The position numbers and the translations under genes are program-made. Positions 24,028 to 38,877 of a stretch of 64,000 nt of DNA are shown in pieces. The notes beneath the pieces are model-generated. The model was not told the DNA's origin. It was given only the letters and a program-made list of their open reading frames with translations, and ran no database searches. The number at the start of each line of letters is the position of its first letter. Position 1 is the stretch's first letter. The DNA comes from Doryteuthis pealeii (lineage: Eukaryota > Mollusca > Cephalopoda > Myopsida > Loliginidae): assembly GCA_023376005.1 (NCBI GenBank), contig CM042176.1, positions 16,041,779 to 16,105,778 of the forward strand, in the 5' to 3' direction.

Positions 24028-27000
24028 ATAAAATAACGACTACATCCATTTCTATTCCCACCATAACATTTATGATAAGATAAAAAGTGGTATCATAATA
24101 GGTTTCTTTCTTAGAGCACTTAGGATATGCAATAAGAAATATTTAGAAGAAGAATTTAATATTATTGAAAAGTCTTTTCTTAAATTACAATACCCTTTAA
24201 ACTTCATACACCGTGCTAAAAAAAAAAAGGGATTGAAAATACACAACAGAAAAAATAACACTACATCTAACATAATGATTCTGATAGGTATATCATACTT
24301 CATAAAATATATATCATAAAAAGTTATGCGGAAGTTTCAAATATAAGCACGTCCACCAACACTTTTCTCGGTCAGCGACAATTTACTCATGAACTTGAAC
24401 AAAACCACACCCTACCTTTTTTAGACACACTTATTATAAACAATAACAACACTTTAGAATTTAAAGTTTATCATAAGAATACCAACAAAAATGACTACAT
24501 CCATTTTTATTCCCACCATAACAATAAGATAAAAAGTGGTATCATAATAGGTTTCTTTCTTAGAGCACTTACGATATGCAATAAGAATTATTTAGAAGAA
24601 GAATTTAATATTATTGAAAAGTCTTTTCTTAAATTACAATAACCTTTAAACTTCATACACCATGCTAAAAAAAAAAAGGCATTGAAAATACACAATAGAA
24701 AACTAATACTACATCTCCCAATAAAACACGACATCTTATTATAATGGAGATTGTGTGTTTGTCTGTCTGTAACCGAAACTATATTACTACTCAATTCACA
24801 GTTCCCTTAGTTATTTACATCACATTCTCCATGATTTTATTTTTATTTAAACCTCAATGAATAATAAAATTGTTTTACATTACTAAGACTGTTGACCATA
24901 TCTAGATACTAATAATACGCAATTGTATTTATATATACAACAAAATAGTGGTTTACAGTGTGAATGGGAAGGCTAATTTGCATATTGATCTTAAAAAAAT
25001 GATTTTAATAAATATATGCTAAGTATTATTGATTTCTAATTGTTTGGTTTTATCGTATTGAATATGAGCAAAAATCTCTGGGATAAATCTTAAAAGAAAT
25101 TCATTAAGAAGATGAAATAACTGTAATATTATCCTTTACTTCCTATTTTAAGTAAAGAGTTAAATTAGGAAAATTTACCAATGAAAGACAGGAGTAATGG
25201 AAAATGATGGAAGAGTTAGTTTCAAAGCTGTTCTATTTTTCGATAATACCCCCTCTGTTCCAAATCTTTTTATCTGCATTCTTATTTAGTTTTATTAGCC
25301 TTTCTAATTTAATATGATATTTTATTATATTAGAACTTAAAAACTTGCACCCGGAGGGTGCATATATTTGCTAGTAATAATAATAACAACTCTTATAGGT
25401 ACATCATACTCCCTATAATCCTATCACTGATAAAATAAATAGAAACCTAAAAAAGATAGGTATTAAAACAGTCACTCACTCCACTAAAACAGTCAAAAAC
25501 ATTTTACAGAATAAAAATAATCCTAAACACACACATTCCGAAGCTGGAGTCTACACAATTGATTGTTTAAATTGTAACAAAAAATATGTAGGCGAGACTT
25601 CCAGATCCTTATCTAAACGTCTATCGAAACACAAATATCATATATATATATAAAAATGTAGCAATTTAGTGAAATACTTACAGCTAAAGCTTCACACATC
25701 ACTTCAGCAGTTGCACCACCCAATTCTTTACAGAAATTGTAAAAATCCTCAAGATAAGCCTGAAAGAGAAAGTGAGATCAAAAACTCATTTTTTTTTTTT
25801 CTTTTAATAAAAAAATCGGATTACTAATAAAAATCAAAGAACAGAATTCTACATTTCTCTGAATTTTTGAAATGAGGCTTCATAATTAGTTTTGTTTGTG
25901 GCATATCAAACTCAGTGGGTCATTTAATGCCGTCAAAGTTTTGAAAAAGTTATTCTTAATGGATACTCAATTTTTTTTATAAATACATTTTTCTATTTAA
26001 ACCATAGATGGGACCCTAACAGGTACTACCACTCCAGGTCAGAGTGGACCAGGGAGCAATGGTTTGGTTTGGTTTTGGTTTGGTTTGTTTGTGGCCAACA
26101 GGTGGCCCCATTGGAGGAGTCTTACCCCTCTGCAGAGGTGCTGTCGGTGTATTCTAACGCCCCAGCTGACAGGGCAGTTGATGATTAGTATTATTTGTAT
26201 TATTATTCCAATTGGACACATAGCCTAGTGGATAAAGGAGTTAGGTTAAGACAGTTCTAAGTGACAGTTATCTCTAGACTGCAGGTTCAATCCTGGTCAG
26301 GGGTAGCAGTAACATAGAATAACACCTGTACCCTAGCTATGGCTAGTGGAATGATAACAGGATAGCGCCGTAGACTGAATAAAGGGTTAGGTCCAAAGTT
26401 CCATGATGGCTCCCGATTACGACAAGAAGATTCCCGGGTCTGACAAGAAATATCTGAAGAAGGCCAGAGGGCACATCGTCCGAAACGTTGTACAGATAAC
26501 AATAAAGATGAGGACAAGTCCAAATAATAATAATACTAAGAATTCTACATTTTTAACCAATCAATTTCAAATACAAATTTCTTTATACTTTGGCGCTCAT
26601 AGTGTAATGCTTATTAAGACAGAAAATAGACATGGCAACCAGGGTTCAAATCCTGGACGAGGCTGTTTTTTTTTTTTTAAATCTTGAGTGCTGATTTTAA
26701 TCTATTTGATAAATCTAATAAATGTTCCTTTTTGTTGACCTGCTTTTCAGTCCATCTGCCTTGCTTTACATCCACCATGCTGCATCCCATGGTTTTTGGT
26801 GCTACATGCTTGTATGGTGTGTATAATAATCTCCTCTGTTGGCTGTTAGTTTATGCTGATTTTAATCTATTTAATAAATTTCTTAAATGTTCTTTTTTGC
26901 TTCTGTTCTTACTCAAGTACTGCAGAAGTGCAGTCAGTAAATTCTACAGCCCCAGCCGACAGAGTTGAATAGGACCAGACCATGATGTGCAATGCAGCTT

Positions 27001-30000
27001 GTAGGTTTGGTTTGGTTAACCGGTGTTACCACTCTTAGAGATGTGTAACAATAGGTTTATCTGCCTAGCATCTTGTGAAGCATGCTGTTGACCTACTTTT
27101 TCTAGATTGCTTTACATCCACCATGCTGCATCCCATGGTTTCCAATGCTACATGCTAGTATGGTGTGTATAATACTCTCCTCTGTTGCCTGTTGGCTTAT
27201 GGGGTTCATCCGTCCAGTATCTGGTGAAGCACACTGTTGAACTGCTTTCGAGTCCATCTGCCTTGCTTTACATCCACCATGCTGCATCCTATGGTTTCCA
27301 ATGCTACATGCTTGTATGGTGTGTATAATACTCTTGTCTTGGCATAGTAATATTGAAGAGAGTAGACATTAAAATACTCACCTTATACAGTGTGTTTCTG
27401 ATGATTTCCACGTTCATCTCATTGAGATCTTGTTCGGAAATGCAGTCAATGAAATATGGAGCTGAAAGTAGACATTGTACAATTAAAGATTTTGTAGGAC
27501 ATCTCTTATTATAATGGAGATAATGTAACTGTCTGTAACCGAAACTATGTCATCACTGACAACACAATTTGTTATATTCTCAATGATTATGAAATAGTCA
27601 TTATGTAATCTTAATTAGCATCTTATTTATTAACGATGTCTATCGTTTAAACTTTAGAGTGACGTAAACAAAAATTAAAAGTTTATCTTTTTCTTTAAGG
27701 TTTTAAAACTATACGACGTCCTGTACCGATACCCAATTTGTCGAAAAATCCATGTTTTTACAAATAAATCCCCCCCCTTTCCCAAAAAATTAACAAAAAT
27801 CAGGGAATTATCCTATTTTAATGAAAATTTCAGTGCTGATTTATCAATGAATGAATCTTATAATGCATTAGTTATTTTATTTCAAAACTTTCTGATTTTT
27901 TCAGGTCACTTAACTTTGCTCTCCCCACCACTTATTTTGGGAGCGCGACAAAAGACCGAAGGAGTGAATAGAAGAAAAAGAAAATAAGGATGACATTATG
28001 TACAGTGACAGTCATACACACACTATACAAAATTTTTATTTTAAAAAATAAAAAATATATTAAAAAATATTATATAAATAAATATATAAAAAAATATATT
28101 ATAAATAAAAAATAAAAACTATACACTAAGCAGAGTTAGATTTGTCACAAAACTGCCATTATTAATAATGCATTTAAAATCCTGCAATGTATGTTATATA
28201 TCTCAAAGAAATAAAGATTTACATAGTATATGGTGGGAATAATTTGCATAATGATTTTAACAAAACTGGATTTAATAAATAATTATTTGCTGTTACTAAC
28301 AGAAGTATTAACTCTTAAATGTCCTATACTGCCTCATTCCACCCAGCCAGAAGTCACATTTGTTTTCCTAACCAGCTCCAAATGATAGCCTTTGTTTAAA
28401 TGTAATATTAAACATATTTAGAAGTCTTTGATTTAAGGAAAATAACAGCTAAATTTAAATGAAAAGGCCATTTTTAGCCATTTTTTGATAAATCCTTATA
28501 GGAATAGGTATCTGGACTTTGTTTAAATGTAATATTAAATATATTTAGAAGTCTTTGATTTAAAGGAAATAACAGGTAACTCATTCCACCCGGCTGGAAG
28601 TCACATTCATTTTCCTAATCTACCCCAAACAATAGCCTTTGTTTAAATGTAATATTAAACATATTTAGAAGTCTTTAATTCAAGGGAAATAACTCTGGTA
28701 ACTTTAAATGAAGAAATCTAAAATTAATAGATTCCTTCATACAAAATGGCAACAACACTGGAATAACTGTATCCACAATAAACTCTTCCTAATTAAACCT
28801 ACTTTGGGAGGCTGCAGACCAACTTTAAGGAAATCTAGAAAGGAACAAGTCATTATGTCCCGATTATGCATTCGTCATACAAAACAAACACACTCTTATA
28901 TACTCAAACAAGAACAACAACCACAATGTGAAACAGGTCAAACACCCCTGACAGTTAAACACTTATTCATGGAATGCGGATTTTTTGCTCACATTAGAAA
29001 CCATTATTTTAAAGCAAACAATATGAAAGATCTGTTTGAAAATGTTAACATAGAGGATATTTTCTCCTTTTTGAGGGAAATAAAATTATACCATAGAATA
29101 TAGACATGAAACAAATCAATGCCATACAATATAATCCCCAATAATGCTAACATCGTTAAAACCAATTACTAAAAGTATATATATGAATACACAAAATGTA
29201 TTACACCCTAACCATTAGGCATGATATAACCCCGGACGGGTTGATATGCCGTTAAAATCAATAAACCAACCAACCAACCAACCAACCGTTTAAATGAAAA
29301 GGCCATTTTTTGATAAATCCTTATAGGAATTGGTCTCTGGAATTCTCAACAGGATGTTAAGAGTTAATATATCATCATCATGTCGCGCAAGTGGCACGGA
29401 TATCCATGACAATCTCTTGCCAACCTTCTCTATCATTCATTGCCCCAGGGGGGGTCCTCTGTGCAGCAACCAGCATCCTTGCATAGTTGGTCAATGTAGG
29501 TCCTTGCTGGGTGGCCAACATTAGTATATCCATGTGTTGGCTTCCACAGGAGAATGTCGCTTATGAGATCATCCTTGCTTCTCCAGCAGTGTCCTGCATG
29601 TCTAGTCCATCACACTCGGATGGTTTGTGAGATGGGGGGGTAGGTGGCCATACAGCTGCTTCCTTGTGGGGTGCTGTTCCACGACTTGTTCAAGACTGCA
29701 CTCAGCATTCTTGTGCAGATCCCATCTATCTTATTCTCAAGGCGCTTCGTTAGGGTCCAAATGGTGCAGCCATACAGCAGTACTGATATAACAACAGCCT
29801 GGAAGAATTGTCACTTTAGCTTGTCAGTGACATTGGATTTCCATATGACTGATAATTTATTTGTGGCCGACCATGCCTTTCTTATTCGTGTATTAACATC
29901 ACTTTCAGTGGATGAGATATTACTACCTAGGTATGTGAACTGTTCTTCTGGCTTAAGAGGCTTACCGTCAAGTGTGGAAATGTCTCCTTTCTTTTTGAAA

Positions 30001-32272
30001 CTCATGAACTCAGTTTTATCGGAGTTCACATAGAGACCGATATTCTTTGCTGCCTCCTCCAAGCTATGTAGTAGTGACAGCCTGTGCCGGTGTATCTGCA
30101 AGAAGTGCTAGGTCATCAGCGTAGTCTGCATCTGTGCGGGATATTGCCTGCTTCTTGCTTTTCTTGGTGTGAAACCTTTTTCTTTTATGGTATCTAATGA
30201 TGTTTCAGAGTACATATGTTGCTTAGCACCTTCTTCACTACTCTAAATCGTGTATGTTAGTACCGTTCCCAGTACCAAAAGCGATGTATGTAGTAGTCTG
30301 CCATTTTCATCTCCAAAATGACCATTAAATCCGAATTTAATGGATTTTCCATTAGTTATAAAATTGTTAGAATACAAGGTGTCCATAAAGTCAGTGTTCA
30401 CTTAAAAAAAAAAAAGTTATAACTATTTATATAGCTATGAGTATAACATAAATTTTTTTAAAAAGACATAAAATTTAGTGAAAAAGAAAAAAAATGGAAA
30501 AAGATGTCTTAATAAATTTGGTAGTCCTGATCAGTTTTGGCTTTAGGCCTTCATTAGAGGATGTTTATTTAAAAAACTTGATAGGCTTAGGAATATGATC
30601 TGTGTTTTCTTTCTTAGCTTTGATCTGTCATTTCAAGTTTTCTTTTATATTTACTAGCAAATATATGCACCCTCCGGGTGCAAGTATTTAAGTTTTGATA
30701 TAATAAAATATCATATTAAATTAGAAAGGCTAATGAAACTGACTAAGAATGCAGATAAAAAGATCTGCAACAGAGAGGGTATAATCGAAAAATAGAACAA
30801 CTTTGAAACTAACTATTCCATCATTTTCCATTACTCCCCTCTTTCATTGGTAAATTTTCCTAATTTAACTATTTAGTTAAAATAGGAAGTAAAGGATAAT
30901 ATTACAGTTATTTCTTCTTGTAAATAAATTTCTTTTAAGATTTATCCACAAGATTTTTGTTTATATTTCTTAAGATAAAACCAAACAATTAGAAATCAAT
31001 AATACCAAGCACATATTTATTAAAATAAAATTTTAAATATAAATATGCAAATTAGCCTTCTCGTTCAAACTGTAAACCACTATTTTGTTGTATTTATAAA
31101 TACAATTGCATGTTATTAGTACGTAGATATGGTCAATAGTATTAATAATGTAAAACAATTTTTATTAATAACTAAAGGTTTAAAAGAATGAAATCATGGA
31201 GTATTTGACGTAAATAATTAAGGGAATTGTGACTTGAGTAGTAATATAGTTTCGGTTACAGACAGAAAAACACACAATCTCCATTATAATAAGATATACA
31301 ATGGTACTTTGATTTATAAGTGACCCAACTTAATTTTCCAAGTTGAGTTATGAGCTGTCACTCGGTCAAATTTTTGCATTGTGTTGAGGTATGAGTGAGT
31401 TTCACAGTCTCTCACTCAAAACATTTAAGTTTCCAAATTTATTACGCTAAAGAAAAAATATTTTTAAAAAAACAAAAAAACATTAAAACATTGCTGCACA
31501 TAATTCATTACATTCTATTTTATTATGTGTTTATACAGTGCTATTTTTCTCATTTATAAAAACATTAAAAAAAATTTTTAAATTAGGATGTTTTGGGGGT
31601 GTGGCTTGAATGGATTAATGACATTCCAATCTATTTCAATGGGAAAATTGATTTGATATATGAGGAAATTGAGTTACAAGCAGAATGAATTAAACACCTA
31701 AGTCAGGGTACCACTGTATATAATAATTTGGATAATAATATCCTGGACTTCAATAAACAACAGATACATATATGCAAAATGAGAACCCTTCTTTATTCCT
31801 ATTCGGTGTGTAGGTAGGTGAGGGGTGGCGAGTGTTCACAATGAGGGTGTTTTGTTGATGGGAGACGCGAAGTGATGCTATTGGCTGTTTGCTGTGGTCT
31901 GTCTCGGCCTGAATCCTCTTCCTTTTATTTGATAGATACGACTCCGCATCTTTATCTTTTGATCTGATAACTGACCTTTGTTATATTTTTCTTTATCTTC
32001 CTCCTTGACCGGAAATTAATATTTCTGTTTGTACAATATACAACACATAGTCTAGGCTATGTTAATATATAAATGAATTTAAAATAGTAAAAAATTTAAA
32101 ATAGTAAAAAAAAAAATAAAAATAAATAAATTTAAAAATAGTAAATAAATAAAAATAAAATAAAAAATAAAATAAATAAAAATAAATAAATAAAAATAAT
32201 ATAAATAAATAATATAAATAAAATAAATATAAATAAAAATAAAATAAATAAAATAAATAAAAATAAAATAAA

Positions 32273-32309
<37 letters not shown>

Positions 32310-33412
32310 AATTTTAAATAGTAAAAAAAAAAATAATAAAATAAATAAATAAAAATTTGCCCTTACCAAGAGGAGTATCCACCAAGACGGCATTGTAAAG
32401 TTCAGCTGGGGTGGATGCAATGTGAATTGCTTCCATTTGCTCAAAGCTACCCAAGGGATGACTCTTAGGGATGAGTTCAGAAATCGGTCTCTGGTGAACC
32501 GTTCCTGTGATAAGCAGTGTGATGTTGTCAATCATATAACTGTAACTACAAAAAGAAAGAAAAACAAATTAAATAGAATAGCAAATATTTAAGTTTCAAG
32601 GTAATAAAAATTATATTAAATTAGAAAGGTTAATGAAACTAAAAATGAATGCAGATGAATAGATTTGGGGTATAATCAGAACTACCAAATATATGCACCC
32701 TCCGTAGGGTGCAAATATTTAAGTTTTAATATAATAAAAATTATATTAAATTAGAAAGGTTAATAAAACTAAAAATAGCATGTTATTAGTATGCAAATTA
32801 GGGATGAGTGGTTCATGCCTTCCTCACTTTACCGCACAGTTGTAAGTGCTACTTGTACGCCGAGTTGGCGAGTGCCTGTATCGAACCAGGAACCTTGCGG
32901 TTCGCAGCCGAACACTCTACTTACCAAGCTACAAAAAAAAAAAAAAAAAAAAAAAAAAAAACAGAACCCAAATTATTTATTTATTTTTCCATTAAACTAA
33001 TCCTAAACCCTAACCACTAATTTATTTGTTTAATGGGAAAATTATCCGTTTTATTACAAAATTTGTGGGTTCTGTTTTTTCTGGGACACCCTAATTTACT
33101 AAACAAAAGTTCATAATTACCAAACTATGAATAAAAGAATTAGGCAAATTTTTCAGACCTTTTATTATATTAATAAGCAAGTAAAGTCATCGGGATGGCC
33201 TAAAGTTGGCATCAGCCAGGGAGTCTATCTGCTTTTCACTAGTGCTAGACCAAGAAGATTGTTTTTGTTAACGTCTGAGGTGGAGCGCCACACCTACCAT
33301 CAGCTCCTCACTTTACCGCACAGTTCCCTGTGCTACTTGTACGCCGAGTTGGCGAGTGCCGGTATCGAACCAGGAACCTTGCGGTTCCCAGTCGAACACT
33401 CTACCGACCGAG

Positions 33413-33448
<36 letters not shown>

Positions 33449-33589
33449 AAAGAAAAGACCATTTTGTGAAACTTTTCAAATGAACCCCCCACCCCCACCA
33501 TTATCTTTCGCTGAAGACTTTATAGTCTATTGTTTTCTATGCAGCTGTCATTTATGCCTTTGTTTATTTTCCCTATTACATTGATTTTC

Positions 33590-33640
<51 letters not shown>

Positions 33641-34573
33641 TAAACAAAGGTGTCCGTTTGAACCTTCAACTTAGAAATATAAGTTAGTTGGTTTGTCTTA
33701 CAGCATATCAACCATTTTCGGGTCATTTAATACCAAATTAGGTCATTTTGATATTCGGTTTACTTATAGTATCTGCTGTTGCTTAAATGGTCGCCCATCT
33801 AAGTAGTGAACAGGCTCATCACTGCTTAACTTCAATGATCAACCCAGATCTGGTTTTGATTTGATTGTTCTGTTTTTAGGTGATTTAATGCCGAATTAAG
33901 TCATTTTGATATTCGGTTTATTTACAGTATCTGCTGTTGCTTAAATGGTCACCCATCTAAATATTGAACAGGCTTATCACTGCTTAACTTTGGAGTTCAA
34001 TTCCTGGACGAAGCTGTTTGCGTTTCCCATAGCGCTAATACACTTGGAAAAGGTATAAATCCAATTCTCCCTTCAGCTATGGGTAAATAGCAGGGCAGAC
34101 TGGGCTCTTTAACCATGGCTAGGTAACCAGTCTAGGAGAAGGGAAACTCTGAATTCAAACCTGTTAAACTACGCTTAAGAAATTGAACTTGTGTTGCATC
34201 CTGCTCGTGCTGAGGGGTTGGTAAATATGTATATATGATCAAGCAATTGAAGGTTTACTTACGTAATATAATCAAGGAAAGTAGCCAATGGTTCCAGAGA
34301 ATGGTTCCGTAAATGCTGGAATTCTATTACCAGCTTCTCTCGAAGACGCTCATCAATGACGTTTACTGTCAGAGGACTTGGCTCGTTAGCAAGGAAGTTT
34401 CCATAATCTGTGCTCTGCAAATGTAGTTTCAAATCTGAAAGGCACAAGAAAAAAAAAAAAAAAAAAAAGAATATTTATAAAATTCAAATAAATTTAAAAA
34501 AGCACTTACAATAAAGAATAAAAAAGAAACATCTAAAATATTTGAATAGAAAAATAAATAAAATTAAAACTTG

Positions 34574-34633
<60 letters not shown>

Positions 34634-37600
34634 TAGCAAATATATGCACCCTCCGGGTGCAAGTATTTAAGTTTTAATATAATAAAATATTGTATTAAAT
34701 TAGAAAGGCTAATGAAACTAAATAAGAATACAGATAAAAAGATTTGAAACAGAGGGAGTATAATAAAAGATTTGAAACAGAGGGAGTATAATAAAAAATA
34801 GAACAACTGAAACTTACTCTTCCATCACTCTTGTCTTTCATTGTTATTTTTTCTAATTTAAGTATTTAGTTATAAGAGGAAGTAAAGAATAAAATGATAG
34901 TTATTTTATCTTGTTAATGGATTTCATTGAAGAGATTTTTGCTTATATTCATTAAAATAAAACCAAACAGTTAGAAATCAATAATACTAAGCACATATTT
35001 ATTAAATTCGAGTTTTTAATATTAATATGCAAATTAGCCTTCCCGTTCACACTGTAAACCGCTATTTTGTTGTATATATAAATATAATTGCATGTTGACA
35101 GTATGTAGACATAGTTAACAGTATTAATAATGTGAGACAATTTTATTAATAATTGAGGTTTAGATAAAAATAAAATCATGGAGAATGTGATGTCAATAAC
35201 TAAGAGAATTGTGACTTGAGTAGGAATATAGTTTCGGTTACAGACAGAAAAACACACAATCTCCATTATAATAAGATATATGAAATTTAACATTTTGAAA
35301 AAACATATGATGTTTGTTATGTAATTGCTGACAGAATATGTTTCGACCAAATCGATAAGTTGGTCTTCATCAACGAGCGACATAGACGGGAAGAAAGATA
35401 TGTTAAAAGACTGTTTACAAAAACGAACGCTGAATTCAACCGCTGAAATTTTGAAAAATGCATGTTCTGTTTTAAAAAATAAAATAAATTTTATTTTTAA
35501 TTTTTAAAAATTAGAAGCATTATAGTTTATAGTAAAACTCAAAAGAGTTTGTTGTAAAAATTATATAAAAAATGTAAAGTGGGTATCAAAATAGTATAGT
35601 ATATATTTCAGCTGTTAAAAATATACAAGTCCACAGTGTAATTTGAAGAAAGATGTTAGAGTTCCAAAATTTACTTGTGATGTTGAAAAGTCTGTAGAGT
35701 TATAGATGAAAGTCATCAAGGTGTAAAATTCCAGATATAATGTTTTTTCATTTGACAAATATATATTTTACCAACCCCTTCACACAAGCAGGTTATTTTC
35801 TTAAGTGGAGTTTAACAGGTTTAAATTCAGAGTTTTCCATCTCCTAGACAGGTTACCTAGCCACGGTTAAAGAGCCCAGTCTACTCTGTTATTTACCCAT
35901 AGCTGGAGAGAGAATTGGATTCATACCTTTCCCAAGGGTATTAGCGCCATGTGAAAATGCAAACAGCTTTGTCCAGGAACTGAACTCTTTTTACTCTCGC
36001 CCCTTTTTTTAGTAACAAGAAGTTAACTAAGAAGTTTCCAAATAAATAAATACTTAGGATTTTGTGTAAAATTTATGTGCAAAATATTCAAAATAATTAT
36101 TTAATTGATAATTAATAGTTGCGTCCATCATTTTATTTAAGGGAGACAGAAATAAGTTTCCATTTCAAATTGTTTTATTATTTATTTTTACTCCTTTAAT
36201 AAATTTGATAACTTTACTTATTTATGATACAAACCCTCTGACACTGAATTTTTAACTCCAACCCCTCCCAATATATTGTAATATATTGCCTGGTCAATCA
36301 GTTTGTACCTGTAAACCGGGGCACACAGCAAGTGCATGGGTGTCAAGTGCATGCCCGGAAACAAAAACAGGATATGGCATTGAACTGACCATTGGCACCT
36401 AAAGATGCAGGTGTACATTTGACACTGGTAGGCGTAACCCATAACCAATGAAAACAGGCTGCGTGAGCGAAGAGGTGTGTCTACAGAAAAACTACATAGG
36501 TGTCATGATCAAAGAGGCGTGACACCGTGAGTTGGACTATAATAAAAAAAGCCCGTGGAAATCAATTGAGAGACAAAGATCAAGTTCAAGATCGCTTGCA
36601 GAGAACTCCCAAAGGCTCCATGTATACGTAACCCCTGCTAACAACTCTCAGTCTGCATACAACTAAGGAAATAAAAATATAATCTTATATTTTTTTATAA
36701 ATACAAGTGTTTTTGTTCCTTGATGAGTCCAGTATATAACAATATCTTTCAAAAACTAATTTTATACTGCCCAGAAGTCGTTTTTTGTTGCTAGTATGTA
36801 TAAAGGAGTTGCATGCGTTTAGGTATGTATGTGTCGAATTATAACTCGGAAAAGAGATGACATTGAGCATTAATATCATGAATATACTTTAAAATGTTTA
36901 TAATAAGTACAAAATTTAGTTTTTAATTTTTACACCCCCCAGAGGCCCGTTTTTTGTTGCTCATATATCTTATTATAATGGAGATTGTGTGTTTTTCTGT
37001 CTGTAACCGAAACTAAATCACTACTCAAGTCACAATTCCCTTAGTTATTGACGTCACATTCACCATGAATTTATCCTTATTTTAACCTCAATTATTAATA
37101 AAATTGTTTTACATTATTAATACCTTTCGCCATATCTACATGCTAACAACATGCAATTATATTTATATATACAACAAAATAGCGGTTTATAGTGTGGACG
37201 GGAAGGCTAATTTGCATATTGATATTAAAAATGTAATTTTAATAAATATATGCTTAGTATTATTGGTTTCTAACTGTTTGGTTTTATTTTAATGAATATA
37301 AGCAAACATCTCTTCAATGAATCTTAAATGAAATCCATTAACAAGAAAAGATAACTGTCATTTTATTCTTTACTTCCTCTTTTAACTAAATACTTAAATT
37401 AGAAAAAATAACAATGAAAGACGAGAGTGATGGAAGAGTAAATTTCAGTTGTTCTATTTTTCGATTATATCCCCCTCTGTTTCAAATCTTTTTATTTGCA
37501 TTCTTATTCATTTTCATTAGCCTTTCTAATTTAATATGATATTTTATTATATTAAAACTTAAATACTTGCACCCGGAGGGTGCATATATTTGCTAGTATA

Positions 37601-38762
37601 TATAAAGGAGTTGCATCCATTTAGGTAAATACATGTCTAATTATAACTCAGAAAAGAGACGACATTGAGCATTAAAATCATGAATATACTTTAATATTTT
37701 CATGATGAGGAAAAGTTAATAACCATTTTAACCTCCTGCCCCATTTTTGTTTTGTTTTTAAATTGCTTTTTGCCAAGAAGAGAGATTGAATTCCAAGGTG
37801 AAGGCTGAGAAGGCCACACATGACCTCAAGGCCACAGCTTCTCCACTCTCTGTCCTAGAGTAACTGACATTTCACTACCATAAAGTCACACACAAAACTA
37901 TCTTAGTCTCAAACAAGTTAAGCAAACAGGTTCTCAGAGAAATGATTTCAATAAAATAGGCCATTCATTTGCATGTGAAAATCGACCTTCTGCTTAAAAA
38001 GAGGGAGGACAAAGGAAAATGGCCAGAGAATGGGAAATATTTACTTTAAGATTCACATAAAAAGGCAGCTTAATAATCATATACATATTATTATATTTAT
38101 ACATATAGAATTAAACGAAAGACACATCTCCTGTTTAACAATTTTATTTTTGATCTTTTTGAGTTTTCTGGCAACTTTTTAATATTTGGGTGGAATTCGT
38201 GGATAAGTCCACCAAAATTCAGGTCCCGAGTACTTTTGGCACTTCGAAGTGCCATCATGAGGGGTGATGTATTCCATTTTTAAAAAAAAATTGTATTAAT
38301 GTGGAGGCTGGAAGGAGAAGAATTGATGAGAAAGGTGTTATAGGCATTTTAAAATGTGTGTACTGCATTGGAAATTAATTTTGTTTAAGGATGGTTTGTA
38401 TTGTTTTATGTATAGAGCTTCTAGTATTTGGAGTTTTTGTTTATTTTTTTCTTTGTTTAGAATGTGTATATTTTCCGTGGTTAGGGTTGGGGGTTAGTTT
38501 AATGGAAAAATAAATAAATAATTTGGGTTCTGTTTTTTCTGGGTCTTAACTAGGAAATAACCTATATATATATATATATATATATAATATTATATATATA
38601 TATATATATATCTGTGCGGTAAAGTGAGGAGCTGATGGTAGGTGTGGCGCTCCACCTCAGATGCTAAAATAATCTCCTTGGTCTAGCATTAGTAAAAAGG
38701 GGATAGACTCCCTCGCTGTATGGCTGATACCGACATTAGGCTGCCCCGATGTTTTTACTTAC

Positions 38763-38809
<47 letters not shown>

Positions 38810-38843
38810 CATGTGGATGTGCACACATGTATCTATGTATATG

Positions 38844-38877
<34 letters not shown>

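Noticed and set aside
29644..30033. 129-residue plus-strand frame
   Set aside because: It is the antisense shadow of the RT fragment, whose minus-strand motifs ([12 protein letters not shown]) are convincing.
34952..35383. 143-residue frame and similar frames at 48215, 58068, 37104 and 7740
   Set aside because: All lie inside Helitron copies and share [11 protein letters not shown] by repeat descent; the frames are broken differently in each copy, so they are not coding.
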